Assembly: GCF_001010355.1 (NCBI RefSeq)
Contig: NZ_JPLA01000025.1
Span: 1-64,000 of the forward strand
Origin: Dyella japonica DSM 16301
Lineage (GTDB): Bacteria; Pseudomonadota; Gammaproteobacteria; Xanthomonadales; Rhodanobacteraceae
Reading direction: 5' to 3'
DNA: 64,000 bases
Each line of letters begins with the position of its first letter. Position 1 is the stretch's first letter. A program made the translations under genes and the position numbers. Of the stretch, positions 50,567-59,774 are shown one piece after another. The notes beneath the pieces are model-generated. The model did no database searches. It was not told where the DNA came from and worked only from the letters and a program-made list of their open reading frames with translations.

Positions 50567-53500
50567 CTACCAGTTAATGCGCATGCCCAGGTTTCCGTTG
50601 ACAGCCTTCACGCCTTCGTTGAAACCCTTGTCATAGCTGATCGTGGCATACAGCGATGCGCTCCTGCTCAACTGCGCGCTCAGGCCCGTGCCCAGTTCCC
50701 ACCAGCTGCCGCCCAGATCCGAATGGAACGGGATATTGCCGGTCTGCGACGAGAACAGGGTGACCGCATCGGCCTTGAACTCATGCCAGAGGTTCGCAAA
50801 GAACCAACCCGAGAGCAGGCGAGGCTTGCTCCCCTGGTCCCACTCCCAGCTGCGCGACGCCCGGCCGCCCAGGCGCGCGGCGAGCGAATCGGCGTCGCGG
50901 AACTGCACGTGCGCCGAGCTATCGTTCGCGCTATTGAGATGCAGCGACTGGTAGATCAGCTGGCTCTGCGGTTCAAGCGACCAGCCGTTGGCGAAGGTGA
51001 AGGGATAGCCGCCTTCCAGCGACAGCGTCGTGCCAAAGCCATGCGTGGAAAGACTCTGCTGCTCGTTCGATGACTTGGCGTCGTACCAGGTGCCTTGAAT
51101 GACGCCATCGAGATACCAGTCCTTCGCGCCAAAGCGCGTCCAATAGCCACCGATGGAATACGAGTCGAAGCGGTCGTTGCCCGCCACGGTGTCGTCGTAG
51201 TTGGTCACACCGCCGTGGCCGTGGCCGACCGACGAGAGTACGCCGGCAAAATCGCGGGAGCCGTCGTCATGCGTATCGCGATAGAGATCCAGGCCGGCCT
51301 GCACCGCGACCATGTTGTCGTCGAACGAGGGGCCATCGCGATAGATGCCACCGCTTTTCGCATCCCATTGGCCATCCTGACCGATCACGCGCGCCCACAC
51401 GCCGCTGGCGCCGAAACCATCACCCGACAGATCGCGCAGCTGTTCCTCTTCGCCCACGCGTTCGTGCAACGTCCCGATCAAGGCCTTGCCATAGTTGAGC
51501 GCCATCGAGGGGAGGGCGGTGTATAGCGATACCTCAGGCCGGTAGTACGCCACGTAGGGCCGCGTCGCCGCTGGCGTGCCGGGCGCCGGCATGGTGATGC
51601 CCAGAGCATCCAGTACATCGGCGGGAGGGGTCGGATCTTCCGAACGCAGGTACCACGATTCGGGCGAGGACGCATCGCGCGCACCCTTGAACAAGGCGTA
51701 TTGATAGGGGCCAGCCTCCAGCGTAGTGCCGAGCGCGAACGCATCCGGTGTGGTGACGGCCAGCCCGGACGCGGCCACCACCAGGATGCCGTTGCCCGGC
51801 GTGGTGGCCCCCAGGCCGCCGACGTTGGTGATATCGAGCACGGTATGCCCGCTGGTGGTGCCCTTGCTGACGACCAGCAGATCGGAGTTGGAAGCGTCGT
51901 CGCCCAGCACCGTGTTCATCGCGATGCGCGAATTGCCCTGTCCCACCAGATTGCCGACAAACAAGCTATTGCCCACGCCAGCGCCCGCCAGCTGGATCAG
52001 GTTGTTGTTGGTCAAGGTGCCGTTGATGGCGAAGTCGCCCTTGCTGCCGCCCTGGAACAACGGCAGCGCATCGGCCACCGCGATCGTGCCGTCGTTGCTC
52101 ACCGGACCACCCGAACCATCGTAGTTGCCGATCATGCCGTAGCCGCCCAGGGTGGCGCCGCCGGCCACATGCACCGCGCCACCTCCCGCAATCGCTGCCG
52201 TGCTGTTGGGTACGTTGCCCACCACCAGCGTGCCCGCATTGACCGAGGTCGTGCCGCTATAGGTATTGAGCGCCGTGAGCACCGTGGTGCCGCTGCCGTT
52301 CTGCTGCAGGCTGCCGATCGGATCGGGCGTGGTGTTGGTCCAGTCGCTGATCACACCGCTGAAGGTCAGCGTGTCCGAGCGGTTGAAGATCAGCGTGCCG
52401 CCATCCTGCACGTCACCCACGATGCTGCCGGTCGAGCCGCCGTTGCCCAGTTGCAGGGCGCCGTTGGCGATCACCGTGCCTCCGCTGTAGGTGTTGTTGC
52501 CGGTAAAGATCGTCGTGCCGCTGCCGAGCTGTTTCACGCTGCCGCTGCCGGATATCGCACCGGGAATCGTCACTGTGTCCGAGTGATCGACGATCAATCG
52601 CCCGTTGTCCACCACGTCACCCACGATGCTGCCGCTGGTGCCGCCATCACCGAGCTGCAGCACCCCCGCCTGTATCGTGGTGCCGCCGGTGTAGCTGCTG
52701 TTGCCGGTGAGCACGGTGGTTCCCGTGCCTTGTTGGATCACCGCGCCGCTGCCCGATATCGCGCCTGCGAACGTGGATGCATCGCTCCGGTTGAACACGA
52801 GCGCGCCGTTGTCCGTCACGTCGCCGACGATGCTGCCGCTGGCACCGCCATCGCCTAACTGCAGTGTTCCAGCACTGATCGTCGTGCCGCCGGTGTAGCT
52901 GTGGTTGGCCGTGAGCAGCGTGGTGCCGGTGCCTTGCTGTGTCACCGAGCCGCTGCCCGAAATGAGGCCGGCAAACGTCACCTTGTCGCTACGGTTGAAC
53001 ACCAGCGCGCCGTTGTCGGTGACATCGCCAACGATGCTGCCGGTGCCGCCACCATTGCCCAGTTGCAGCGTTCCTGCATTGATGGTGGTGCCACCCGTGT
53101 AGGTGTTGTTGGCTGTGAGCACGGTCGTGCCGGTGCCTTGCTGCGTGACCGATCCGGCGCCGGAAATCGTGCCTGCGAAAGTCGACGTGTCGCTGCGGTT
53201 GAATACCAGCGAGCCGTTGTCGCTCACGTCGCCGACGATGCTGCCCGCGTTGCCGCCATCGCCCAGCTGCAGCGCGCCGGCGCTGATGGTGGTGCCGCCG
53301 GTATAGCTGTTGGCGCCGGTGAGCGTCATGCTGCCGGCGCCGGTCTTTACCAGGCCGCCGCTGCCGGCGATCACGCCGTCGAACGACGTGGATGTACCCA
53401 GGCCACCGGTGGTGAGCGTGCCCGCACCCAGGGTCACGGCGCCCGCACCCGCAAGACTGCCGATGATCTGGTTGGCATTACCCAGATCCAGCGTGGCGCC

Positions 53501-54865
53501 GCTGATGACGGTGAAGGCGCTGCTCGGCGCGAGCAGGTTGGCCCCGCCTGCCTGCAAGGTTCCGCTCGCGATGGTGGTCGGCCCGGTATACGTGCCTGCA
53601 CCCGCTAGCACCAGCGTGCCGCTGCCCGCCTGCGTCACCGCACCGCTGCCCTGGATGGGCGCGGTGATGTTGAGATTGCCCGCGCTGGCAAAGACGAGCG
53701 TACCGTTGTCGTTGATCTGTCCACCGATGGTCAGCGCAGGCGTGGTGAACGTCGCCGTGGTGCCCGCATCGAGCGAGAGATTGCTCAGCGCATAGCTGGC
53801 GGCGGACAGCGTGACATTGGCGCTGTTGCGCAGCGCCACCAGCTGCCAGTTGGGAATGGCGTTGGCAAAGGCGGTGGAACTGAAACCATCAAAGACCAGC
53901 GTGTTGTTGCTGCCGCCGGTACCAGCGTCGATCGAGCCCGTGGTGGTGGAGCCCGCTTCCAGCATCACCGTGTTGTTGGACTGTCCCGCACCAAACAGGA
54001 TCGCACCGCGGCTGCCACTCAGGCTGCCGGCATTGATCACCGTGATGCCGTTTGCGTTGGGGCCGTTGCCGTAGAAACCATAGGCGTTGTCGCTGGTCAC
54101 GCTGGCGCCGGCTGCATTGGTGAAGCTGCCGGGGCCTGCCATTTCCACGCCATTGCCAGCGATCGCCACGGTGTTCCCGCTGGCGATGGTGGCGTACGCG
54201 CCGTGGGCTGCCACGATGCCGTAGTTGAGGATGGTGCTGGCCACCAAGCTGTCCGAGCGGATGCCCGCGGACGATGAGCGCGCGCTGGTGCCGGAGATGG
54301 AGCCGAAGGTATCGATCCTGCCGAGATTGATCAGCACGTTGCCTGCCGTGCGATTGGCCGTGCGCGCAAACATGCCCACCGAATTGCTGCCCGTGGTCTT
54401 GATGCTGCCGTCGTTCTCCAGCGTGTTGCCGAAGCCCACGGTAGTGCTCGTTGCGTTGTTGGGATCGCCTGCCCATATGCCGTAGGCGTTGATGAAGGTT
54501 GTGCTGATGCTGCCGCCATTCGTCACCGAGCTGTTGTTGTTCACCTGCACGGCGGCGCCGGTCGCGGCGATGCCTGCGCCGGCGTTGACGATCACCTTGG
54601 CGCCATTGCCTGGAATGACAAGGGTGCCGCTGCCCACCGTGATGGCATTGATGCTGCTGGTATAGGGATTGGGCGCGTTGGTATTGCAGATGACCGTCAC
54701 GCCATCGGGCTGCAGCGCGCAGTTGGCGAACGCGGGTGATGACAGCGCAGTCATCAGGCAGGCGAAGAGCAGCTTGGGCGTTGGGTGTGAAAATGGATGT
54801 CGATAGGCGCCGCTGTTGCAGGGCTTGGCCGGATGATCCGGCCATCGTGGCAAGCCTTCGCTCAT
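50567..54865 (-). CDS. Autotransporter (type Va) with repeat passenger
   Basis: A 1432-residue autotransporter. A long signal region to about residue 46 (LLFACLMTALSSPAFA) is followed by a repetitive beta-helix passenger with autotransporter-associated repeats (GAGTYTGPTTIASGTLQAGG and similar). A block of about five 68-residue units lies mid-passenger. The C-terminal 280 residues form the barrel: GVWARVIGQDGQWDAKSGG to the terminal GNLGMRINW, ending in Trp. Few Cys. Start ATG 54865 has GGGG upstream; ATG 54913 is possible. The passenger is probably exposed on the cell surface; function unknown. Confidence 0.88.
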   Translation of the reverse strand: MSEGLPRWPDHPAKPCNSGAYRHPFSHPTPKLLFACLMTALSSPAFANCALQPDGVTVICNTNAPNPYTSSINAITVGSGTLVIPGNGAKVIVNAGAGIAATGAAVQVNNNSSVTNGGSISTTFINAYGIWAGDPNNATSTTVGFGNTLENDGSIKTTGSNSVGMFARTANRTAGNVLINLGRIDTFGSISGTSARSSSAGIRSDSLVASTILNYGIVAAHGAYATIASGNTVAIAGNGVEMAGPGSFTNAAGASVTSDNAYGFYGNGPNANGITVINAGSLSGSRGAILFGAGQSNNTVMLEAGSTTTGSIDAGTGGSNNTLVFDGFSSTAFANAIPNWQLVALRNSANVTLSAASYALSNLSLDAGTTATFTTPALTIGGQINDNGTLVFASAGNLNITAPIQGSGAVTQAGSGTLVLAGAGTYTGPTTIASGTLQAGGANLLAPSSAFTVISGATLDLGNANQIIGSLAGAGAVTLGAGTLTTGGLGTSTSFDGVIAGSGGLVKTGAGSMTLTGANSYTGGTTISAGALQLGDGGNAGSIVGDVSDNGSLVFNRSDTSTFAGTISGAGSVTQQGTGTTVLTANNTYTGGTTINAGTLQLGNGGGTGSIVGDVTDNGALVFNRSDKVTFAGLISGSGSVTQQGTGTTLLTANHSYTGGTTISAGTLQLGDGGASGSIVGDVTDNGALVFNRSDASTFAGAISGSGAVIQQGTGTTVLTGNSSYTGGTTIQAGVLQLGDGGTSGSIVGDVVDNGRLIVDHSDTVTIPGAISGSGSVKQLGSGTTIFTGNNTYSGGTVIANGALQLGNGGSTGSIVGDVQDGGTLIFNRSDTLTFSGVISDWTNTTPDPIGSLQQNGSGTTVLTALNTYSGTTSVNAGTLVVGNVPNSTAAIAGGGAVHVAGGATLGGYGMIGNYDGSGGPVSNDGTIAVADALPLFQGGSKGDFAINGTLTNNNLIQLAGAGVGNSLFVGNLVGQGNSRIAMNTVLGDDASNSDLLVVSKGTTSGHTVLDITNVGGLGATTPGNGILVVAASGLAVTTPDAFALGTTLEAGPYQYALFKGARDASSPESWYLRSEDPTPPADVLDALGITMPAPGTPAATRPYVAYYRPEVSLYTALPSMALNYGKALIGTLHERVGEEEQLRDLSGDGFGASGVWARVIGQDGQWDAKSGGIYRDGPSFDDNMVAVQAGLDLYRDTHDDGSRDFAGVLSSVGHGHGGVTNYDDTVAGNDRFDSYSIGGYWTRFGAKDWYLDGVIQGTWYDAKSSNEQQSLSTHGFGTTLSLEGGYPFTFANGWSLEPQSQLIYQSLHLNSANDSSAHVQFRDADSLAARLGGRASRSWEWDQGSKPRLLSGWFFANLWHEFKADAVTLFSSQTGNIPFHSDLGGSWWELGTGLSAQLSRSASLYATISYDKGFNEGVKAVNGNLGMRINW
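52360..53370 (-). repeat. About five tandem 204-bp coding repeats
   Basis: Within the autotransporter passenger a unit of 68 codons (204 bases) recurs about five times. Each contains TGGTTI-AGxLQLGDGG, GSIVGDVxDNG, FNRSD and GAISGSGSVxQxGTGTTVLT elements. One unit diverges to VDHSD. Unit length is constant at DNA level, which suggests recent duplication or gene conversion. Confidence 0.85.
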
Positions 54866-55076
54866 AACCCCGTCCCACTGGCTGCAAGAGCAGACGGGTT
54901 GCTTGAGTAACATCGTGGCGGTGACTTGTTCGTGAAGTGCCGCGCGAACGAACGCCTCATGTCACCGCGATTTTCAGCGGGATTTCTGTCAGTAGTGACC
55001 TAAGTGCTGTACGGCGCGATGACGCGCGGATGCGGTTGTCACACGCAGCGCGCGTTCTCGAGAGCGCTGCAATTCG

Positions 55077-55496
55077 TCACTTCACCGGCTCGGCGAGCGG
55101 CTTGCCCTTGTCGATGACCCACGTCGACAGCGCCGTGCCGCCATCGCTGCCCGGTGCTGCGGCAAGACTGTGCACGGCGCCGCGCGGATTGAAGAAGTGG
55201 TCGCCCGCCTTCAACACCTGATCGGGTTTGCCGCGCGTCTTGAGGACGAGATTGCCCTTGAGCACATAGCCCGATTCATCGCCGTCATGCGTGTGCCAGC
55301 CCACGACGCCGCCGGCGGGAACCTCCGCCGTGCCAAGCACGATCTCCGTTCCCGGCACGCCGCTTTGCTCGTGCTGGTCCAGGATGGTGCGCTTGGCTTG
55401 TGGCGCATTGGCGGCCGGCGCCTCTTGCGCGGCGACGTTGCTGCTCAGGGCGGTGGCCGTGAGCAGGGCGGCGATCAGCACGGGACGGAGCGACAT
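55077..55496 (-). CDS. Exported cupin-domain protein
   Basis: A 139-residue protein. A signal peptide (to about residue 23, SSNVAAQE) precedes a single cupin fold: the first cupin motif is GWHTHDGDESGYVLKGNL and the second is GDHFFNPRGAVHSLAA, with His and Glu metal ligands. Substrate unknown. The ATG at 55496 gives the signal peptide; a longer frame to 55586 is less likely. Confidence 0.85.
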   Translation of the reverse strand: MSLRPVLIAALLTATALSSNVAAQEAPAANAPQAKRTILDQHEQSGVPGTEIVLGTAEVPAGGVVGWHTHDGDESGYVLKGNLVLKTRGKPDQVLKAGDHFFNPRGAVHSLAAAPGSDGGTALSTWVIDKGKPLAEPVK

Positions 55497-55630
55497 GACG
55501 GCAGCCTCGGCGCAAGCGGAAACGGACCGCATGGTGCGCGCCAAAACGTTAGCGCGGCGCGAAGCTGTTTCCGACGGATCATCCACTGCCGTGGCCTATC
55601 ATGGGACTCCCCGCACCGCCCGAGTTACTG

Positions 55631-56713
55631 ATGAACGACCCCTCCACTCCCCTGCACGTGGCACTGATCGGCTATGGATTTGCCGGCAAGACGTTCCACG
55701 CGCCTCTGATCCGCAGCGTGCCCGGCCTGGCGTTGCGCACGGTCGTATCGCGCGATGCCAACAAGGTGCACGCGGACCTGCCGGACATGGACGTGGTCGC
55801 CGATGTCGCAAAAGTTCTTGCGGATCGCCAGGTTGACGTGGTGGTGATCGCCTCGCCCAACGACACCCACGCGCCGCTGGCGCGCGCCGCGCTGGAGGCG
55901 GGCAAGCACGTGGTGGTGGACAAGCCGTTCGCGCTCGATCTGCAGCAGGCGCGCAGCCTGGCTGCCGTCGCCCAGCAGCAGGGGCGCGTGCTGTCGGTGT
56001 TCCAGAACCGCCGCTGGGACAGCGATTTTCTCGGCGTGCGGCAGCTGATCGCACAAGGCACGCTGGGCGAGGTGACGCACTTCGAATCGCATATCGACCG
56101 CTTCCGTCCGCAGGTGCGCGCGCGCTGGCGCGAGCAGCCGGGCGCAGGCAGCGGCCTGTGGTACGACCTGGGGCCGCATCTGGTGGATCAGGCGCTGTCG
56201 CTGTTCGGCCTGCCCGAGCGCGTGTGGGGCAGCTTGGCCACCCAGCGCGATGGCGGCGAAGTCACCGACTGGGCACATGTGGTGCTCGAGTACGGCCAGC
56301 GCCGCGTGATCCTGCACGCGGGCATGCTGGTGGCGGGCGGCAGTGCGCGCTTCACCGTTCACGGCACGCAGGGGAGCCTGGTCAAGCCCAGGATCGACGT
56401 GCAGGAAGCGCAACTGATCGCCGGCATGCGTCCCGGCGACGCCGAATGGGGCATCGATCCGGATGATCTGCTGCTCTACGACGGCGACGGTCAGGTCACG
56501 CACCTGACCACGCCCAGGGGCGACCAGAGTCGCTACTACGCGGCGTTCCGCGATGCGGTGCTGGGGCGGGGCGCAGCGCCCGTGACACCGCGTCAGGCGA
56601 TCACGGTGATGGCGGTGATCGAGGCGGCCATGCAGTCGGCGGCGGAACATCGGGCCGTGGTGCTGGAGCTGGAGGACGGCGAACGCGAAGCATGGCAGGC
56701 CGCATCCAATTGA
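55631..56713 (+). CDS. Gfo/Idh/MocA family oxidoreductase
   Basis: A 360-residue NAD(P)-dependent oxidoreductase. N-terminal Rossmann domain: VALIGYGFAGKTFHAPLI (GxGxxG), then the MocA motif KHVVVDKPFALDLQQ with the catalytic Lys. C-terminal alpha/beta domain contains DLGPHLVDQALSLFG with a conserved His. Sugar or polyol dehydrogenases of the YdgJ type are close relatives. The ATG at 55631 is used rather than 55601. The gene ends before a strong hairpin. Confidence 0.9.
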   Translation: MNDPSTPLHVALIGYGFAGKTFHAPLIRSVPGLALRTVVSRDANKVHADLPDMDVVADVAKVLADRQVDVVVIASPNDTHAPLARAALEAGKHVVVDKPFALDLQQARSLAAVAQQQGRVLSVFQNRRWDSDFLGVRQLIAQGTLGEVTHFESHIDRFRPQVRARWREQPGAGSGLWYDLGPHLVDQALSLFGLPERVWGSLATQRDGGEVTDWAHVVLEYGQRRVILHAGMLVAGGSARFTVHGTQGSLVKPRIDVQEAQLIAGMRPGDAEWGIDPDDLLLYDGDGQVTHLTTPRGDQSRYYAAFRDAVLGRGAAPVTPRQAITVMAVIEAAMQSAAEHRAVVLELEDGEREAWQAASN

Positions 56714-56772
56714 ACGCTGTCCGTCGGTGTGAGCCTGCTGATGGGAGCGCGCAGAAGTCCGCAAGCCGCGCA

Positions 56773-56800
56773 TAAAAAAAGGCCCCCTTTCGGGGGCCTC
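56773..56800 (-). terminator. Intrinsic terminator between convergent genes
   Basis: aggcccc pairs with ggggcct around a short loop, next to a run of seven A on the left. On the minus strand this gives a GC stem followed by T7, a terminator for the aldo/keto reductase gene. In the plus direction the stem has no T-tract, so it is weaker for the oxidoreductase gene. Confidence 0.9.
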
Positions 56801-56957
56801 ACGGATCGGCTCTAGGGGGGCGACCGATCCGGGCTGCCGGCGTTCGTGGAAACGCCGACCTGGATAGATTGCCTGAGGCTTCGAGATTTCGATGTAAGCC
56901 AAGTCTTACGCGATTGGTCAGGAAGTGGATGGCTGTGTGTCAGGCCATCCAGAAACC

Positions 56958-57953
<996 letters not shown>

Positions 57954-58039
57954 GGGGCGTTCCTTGGGAGGGTGGGGAGCTGACCCAGGCATTCTTGGCC
58001 ATGACGGCGTGCCAATAAATGCTCAATAATCGCCATGTC

Positions 58040-58059
58040 TGTTGTCGAAATGGTCAACA
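58040..58059. promoter_or_regulatory. LysR-type operator candidate
   Basis: The 20 bases TGTTG-N10-CAACA form an inverted pair in the short divergent gap between the aldo/keto reductase (start 57953) and LysR gene (start 58066). Nearby, AATAATCGCCATG and AACAATCGCCATG repeat at 31-base distance, so the gap may also be a partial duplication. Confidence 0.5.
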
Positions 58060-58065
58060 ATCGCC

Positions 58066-58965
58066 ATGGATCGTCTGCAAGCCATGCGGGTCTTCACGCG
58101 CATCGTGGAACTGGGCAGCTTTACCCGCGCCGCCGATGACCTCAGCCTGCCGCGCGCCACGCTGACCCACACCATCAAGCGGCTGGAAGAACACGTGGGC
58201 GCCCATCTGCTCCAGCGCACCACCCGCCGCGTGCGCCCCACCCGCGATGGCGAGGTCTACTACAACCACTGCGTGCGCCTGTTGGCGGATCTCGATGCGG
58301 TGGAAGCGGATTTTCGCGAGGCGGCCGCGGTACCCAAGGGTCGGCTGCGCATCGACCTGGCCTCGTCGCTGGCGCGCATCGTGTTGATCCCGGCGCTGCC
58401 GGAATTTCTTGCGCGCTATCCGCAGATCGAGATGGACATCGGCACCAGCGACCGCTTCATCGATCTGGTGCAGGAGGGCGTGGACTGCGTGCTGCGCGCC
58501 GGCGATCTGCCCGATTCGACCATGGTCGGCCGGCGCGTGGCCAATCTCTCGCAGGCCACCGTGGCGAGCGTCGCCTACGTGCAGCGTCATGGCCTGCCGC
58601 AGACGCTGGCGGATCTGCACAACGGACACGTCGCGGTGAACTGGGCCTCGCCCACCACGCGTCGCACCTCGCCGCTGGAATTCATGCTGGGCAAACGCAT
58701 GCGCGAAGTGACGCTGCCAGCGCCGATTGCGGTGAGCGGCACCGAGGCCTACCTGGCCTGCTGCGAGGCAGGGCTGGGCATCGCGCAGTTTCCGCGCTAT
58801 CGGGTGGACGAGGCGCTGGCCAGCGGCACGCTGATCGAACTGCTGCCCGCGATGCCGCCGCCGTCGTTTCCCATCAGCGTGCTGTACCAGTCGCAGCGGC
58901 AGCTGCCGTTGCGACTGCGCGTGTTCATCGACTGGATCGTCGAGGTGATGGGCGAGGTACGCTGA
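58066..58965 (+). CDS. LysR-family transcriptional regulator
   Basis: A 299-residue LysR regulator. The N-terminal winged helix (MRVFTRIVELGSFTRAADDLSLPRATLTHTIKRLEEHVG) and the effector domain (PKGRLRIDLASSLARIVLIPALPEFLARYPQIEMDI) are typical. It is divergent from the aldo/keto reductase, the usual target arrangement. The ATG at 58066 starts MDRLQAMRVF; an earlier in-frame ATG/GTG at 58042 would overlap the operator. It ends nine bases from the next convergent gene. Confidence 0.92.
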   Translation: MDRLQAMRVFTRIVELGSFTRAADDLSLPRATLTHTIKRLEEHVGAHLLQRTTRRVRPTRDGEVYYNHCVRLLADLDAVEADFREAAAVPKGRLRIDLASSLARIVLIPALPEFLARYPQIEMDIGTSDRFIDLVQEGVDCVLRAGDLPDSTMVGRRVANLSQATVASVAYVQRHGLPQTLADLHNGHVAVNWASPTTRRTSPLEFMLGKRMREVTLPAPIAVSGTEAYLACCEAGLGIAQFPRYRVDEALASGTLIELLPAMPPPSFPISVLYQSQRQLPLRLRVFIDWIVEVMGEVR

Positions 58966-58974
58966 AATCGACGG

Positions 58975-59736
58975 CTACTGATTCATCTGGCTGATCGCTT
59001 CGCGCATCGGCGCCACCGATACCCTGACTACGCCGGTCAGCGGCGTATCCATTTCAAGTATCACGTAGATCGCCCCCGACGCCGACAACGCACACACCAG
59101 GAAGAAGAACAGCACCGTGTGGTTATGCGGCGCAAACAGGCCGAACGTGCCGAAGATCACGCACAGCCACGCGGCCAGCACCAGCAACAGCGTCATCGGG
59201 ATGGTGCCGTTCTTCTGCATCAGCGCCAGCCAGCGCGCGGTGAACACTTCATCGGAAATATCCAGCGCGCGGTCCTTGAGCTGTTGCTCGGCTGCCGTGG
59301 CGGGTTTCAGCGCCGTCACGCGGCGCTGGAAATCGCTGATGTGGCTGAGGATCTGCGGGCTGTCCAGCTGCGCGATCCGCGCGCGGTCACCCGAGGCCAG
59401 CAAGTCCACCCAGTTGGTGTAGCTGCGTTTGAGCGTCTCGCGCAGCGGCTGGGCCTCGGGCCCGTACTGCGCCAGTGCGCGGTCGAGGCGCAGGATATTG
59501 ACCGCGTTGCGCTGCAGATCGCCGTTGACCGCGTCGTACGAGGTCTTGGCCGAGGAGATCAGCAAACCCAGCACCAGCGCGGCGATGGTGGCGATGAGGC
59601 CGGCGGCCAGCTTGATGGACGAGGCCGAATCCTCGTCCAGGTGATGGTGCGGCAACCGCGTGCGCGCATACATGCCCAGCAGCGCGCAGCCAAACACACC
59701 GGCAAAAATCAGCAGGAAGATCAGCAGGTGCGTCAT
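58975..59736 (-). CDS. DUF4239-like membrane protein
   Basis: A 253-residue inner-membrane protein. Two TM helices near the N-terminus (MTHLLIFLLIFAGVFGCALLG; GLIATIAALVLGLLIS), a central soluble helical domain of about 110 residues, and two TM helices at the C-terminus (MTLLLVLAAWLCVIFGTFGLF; FFFLVCALSASGAIYVILEM). This is the DUF4239 pattern, sometimes linked to bestrophin-like channels. Function unknown. Converges with the LysR gene. Confidence 0.8.
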   Translation of the reverse strand: MTHLLIFLLIFAGVFGCALLGMYARTRLPHHHLDEDSASSIKLAAGLIATIAALVLGLLISSAKTSYDAVNGDLQRNAVNILRLDRALAQYGPEAQPLRETLKRSYTNWVDLLASGDRARIAQLDSPQILSHISDFQRRVTALKPATAAEQQLKDRALDISDEVFTARWLALMQKNGTIPMTLLLVLAAWLCVIFGTFGLFAPHNHTVLFFFLVCALSASGAIYVILEMDTPLTGVVRVSVAPMREAISQMNQ

Positions 59737-59774
59737 GGCGCTTGCTCCTCACACGCGGTGGTCGCCGGATGACC

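Noticed and set aside
51701-53608. Plus-strand frames opposite the autotransporter
   Set aside because: They are antisense images of the 204-bp repeats; their own repeats come from the passenger repeats on the minus strand.
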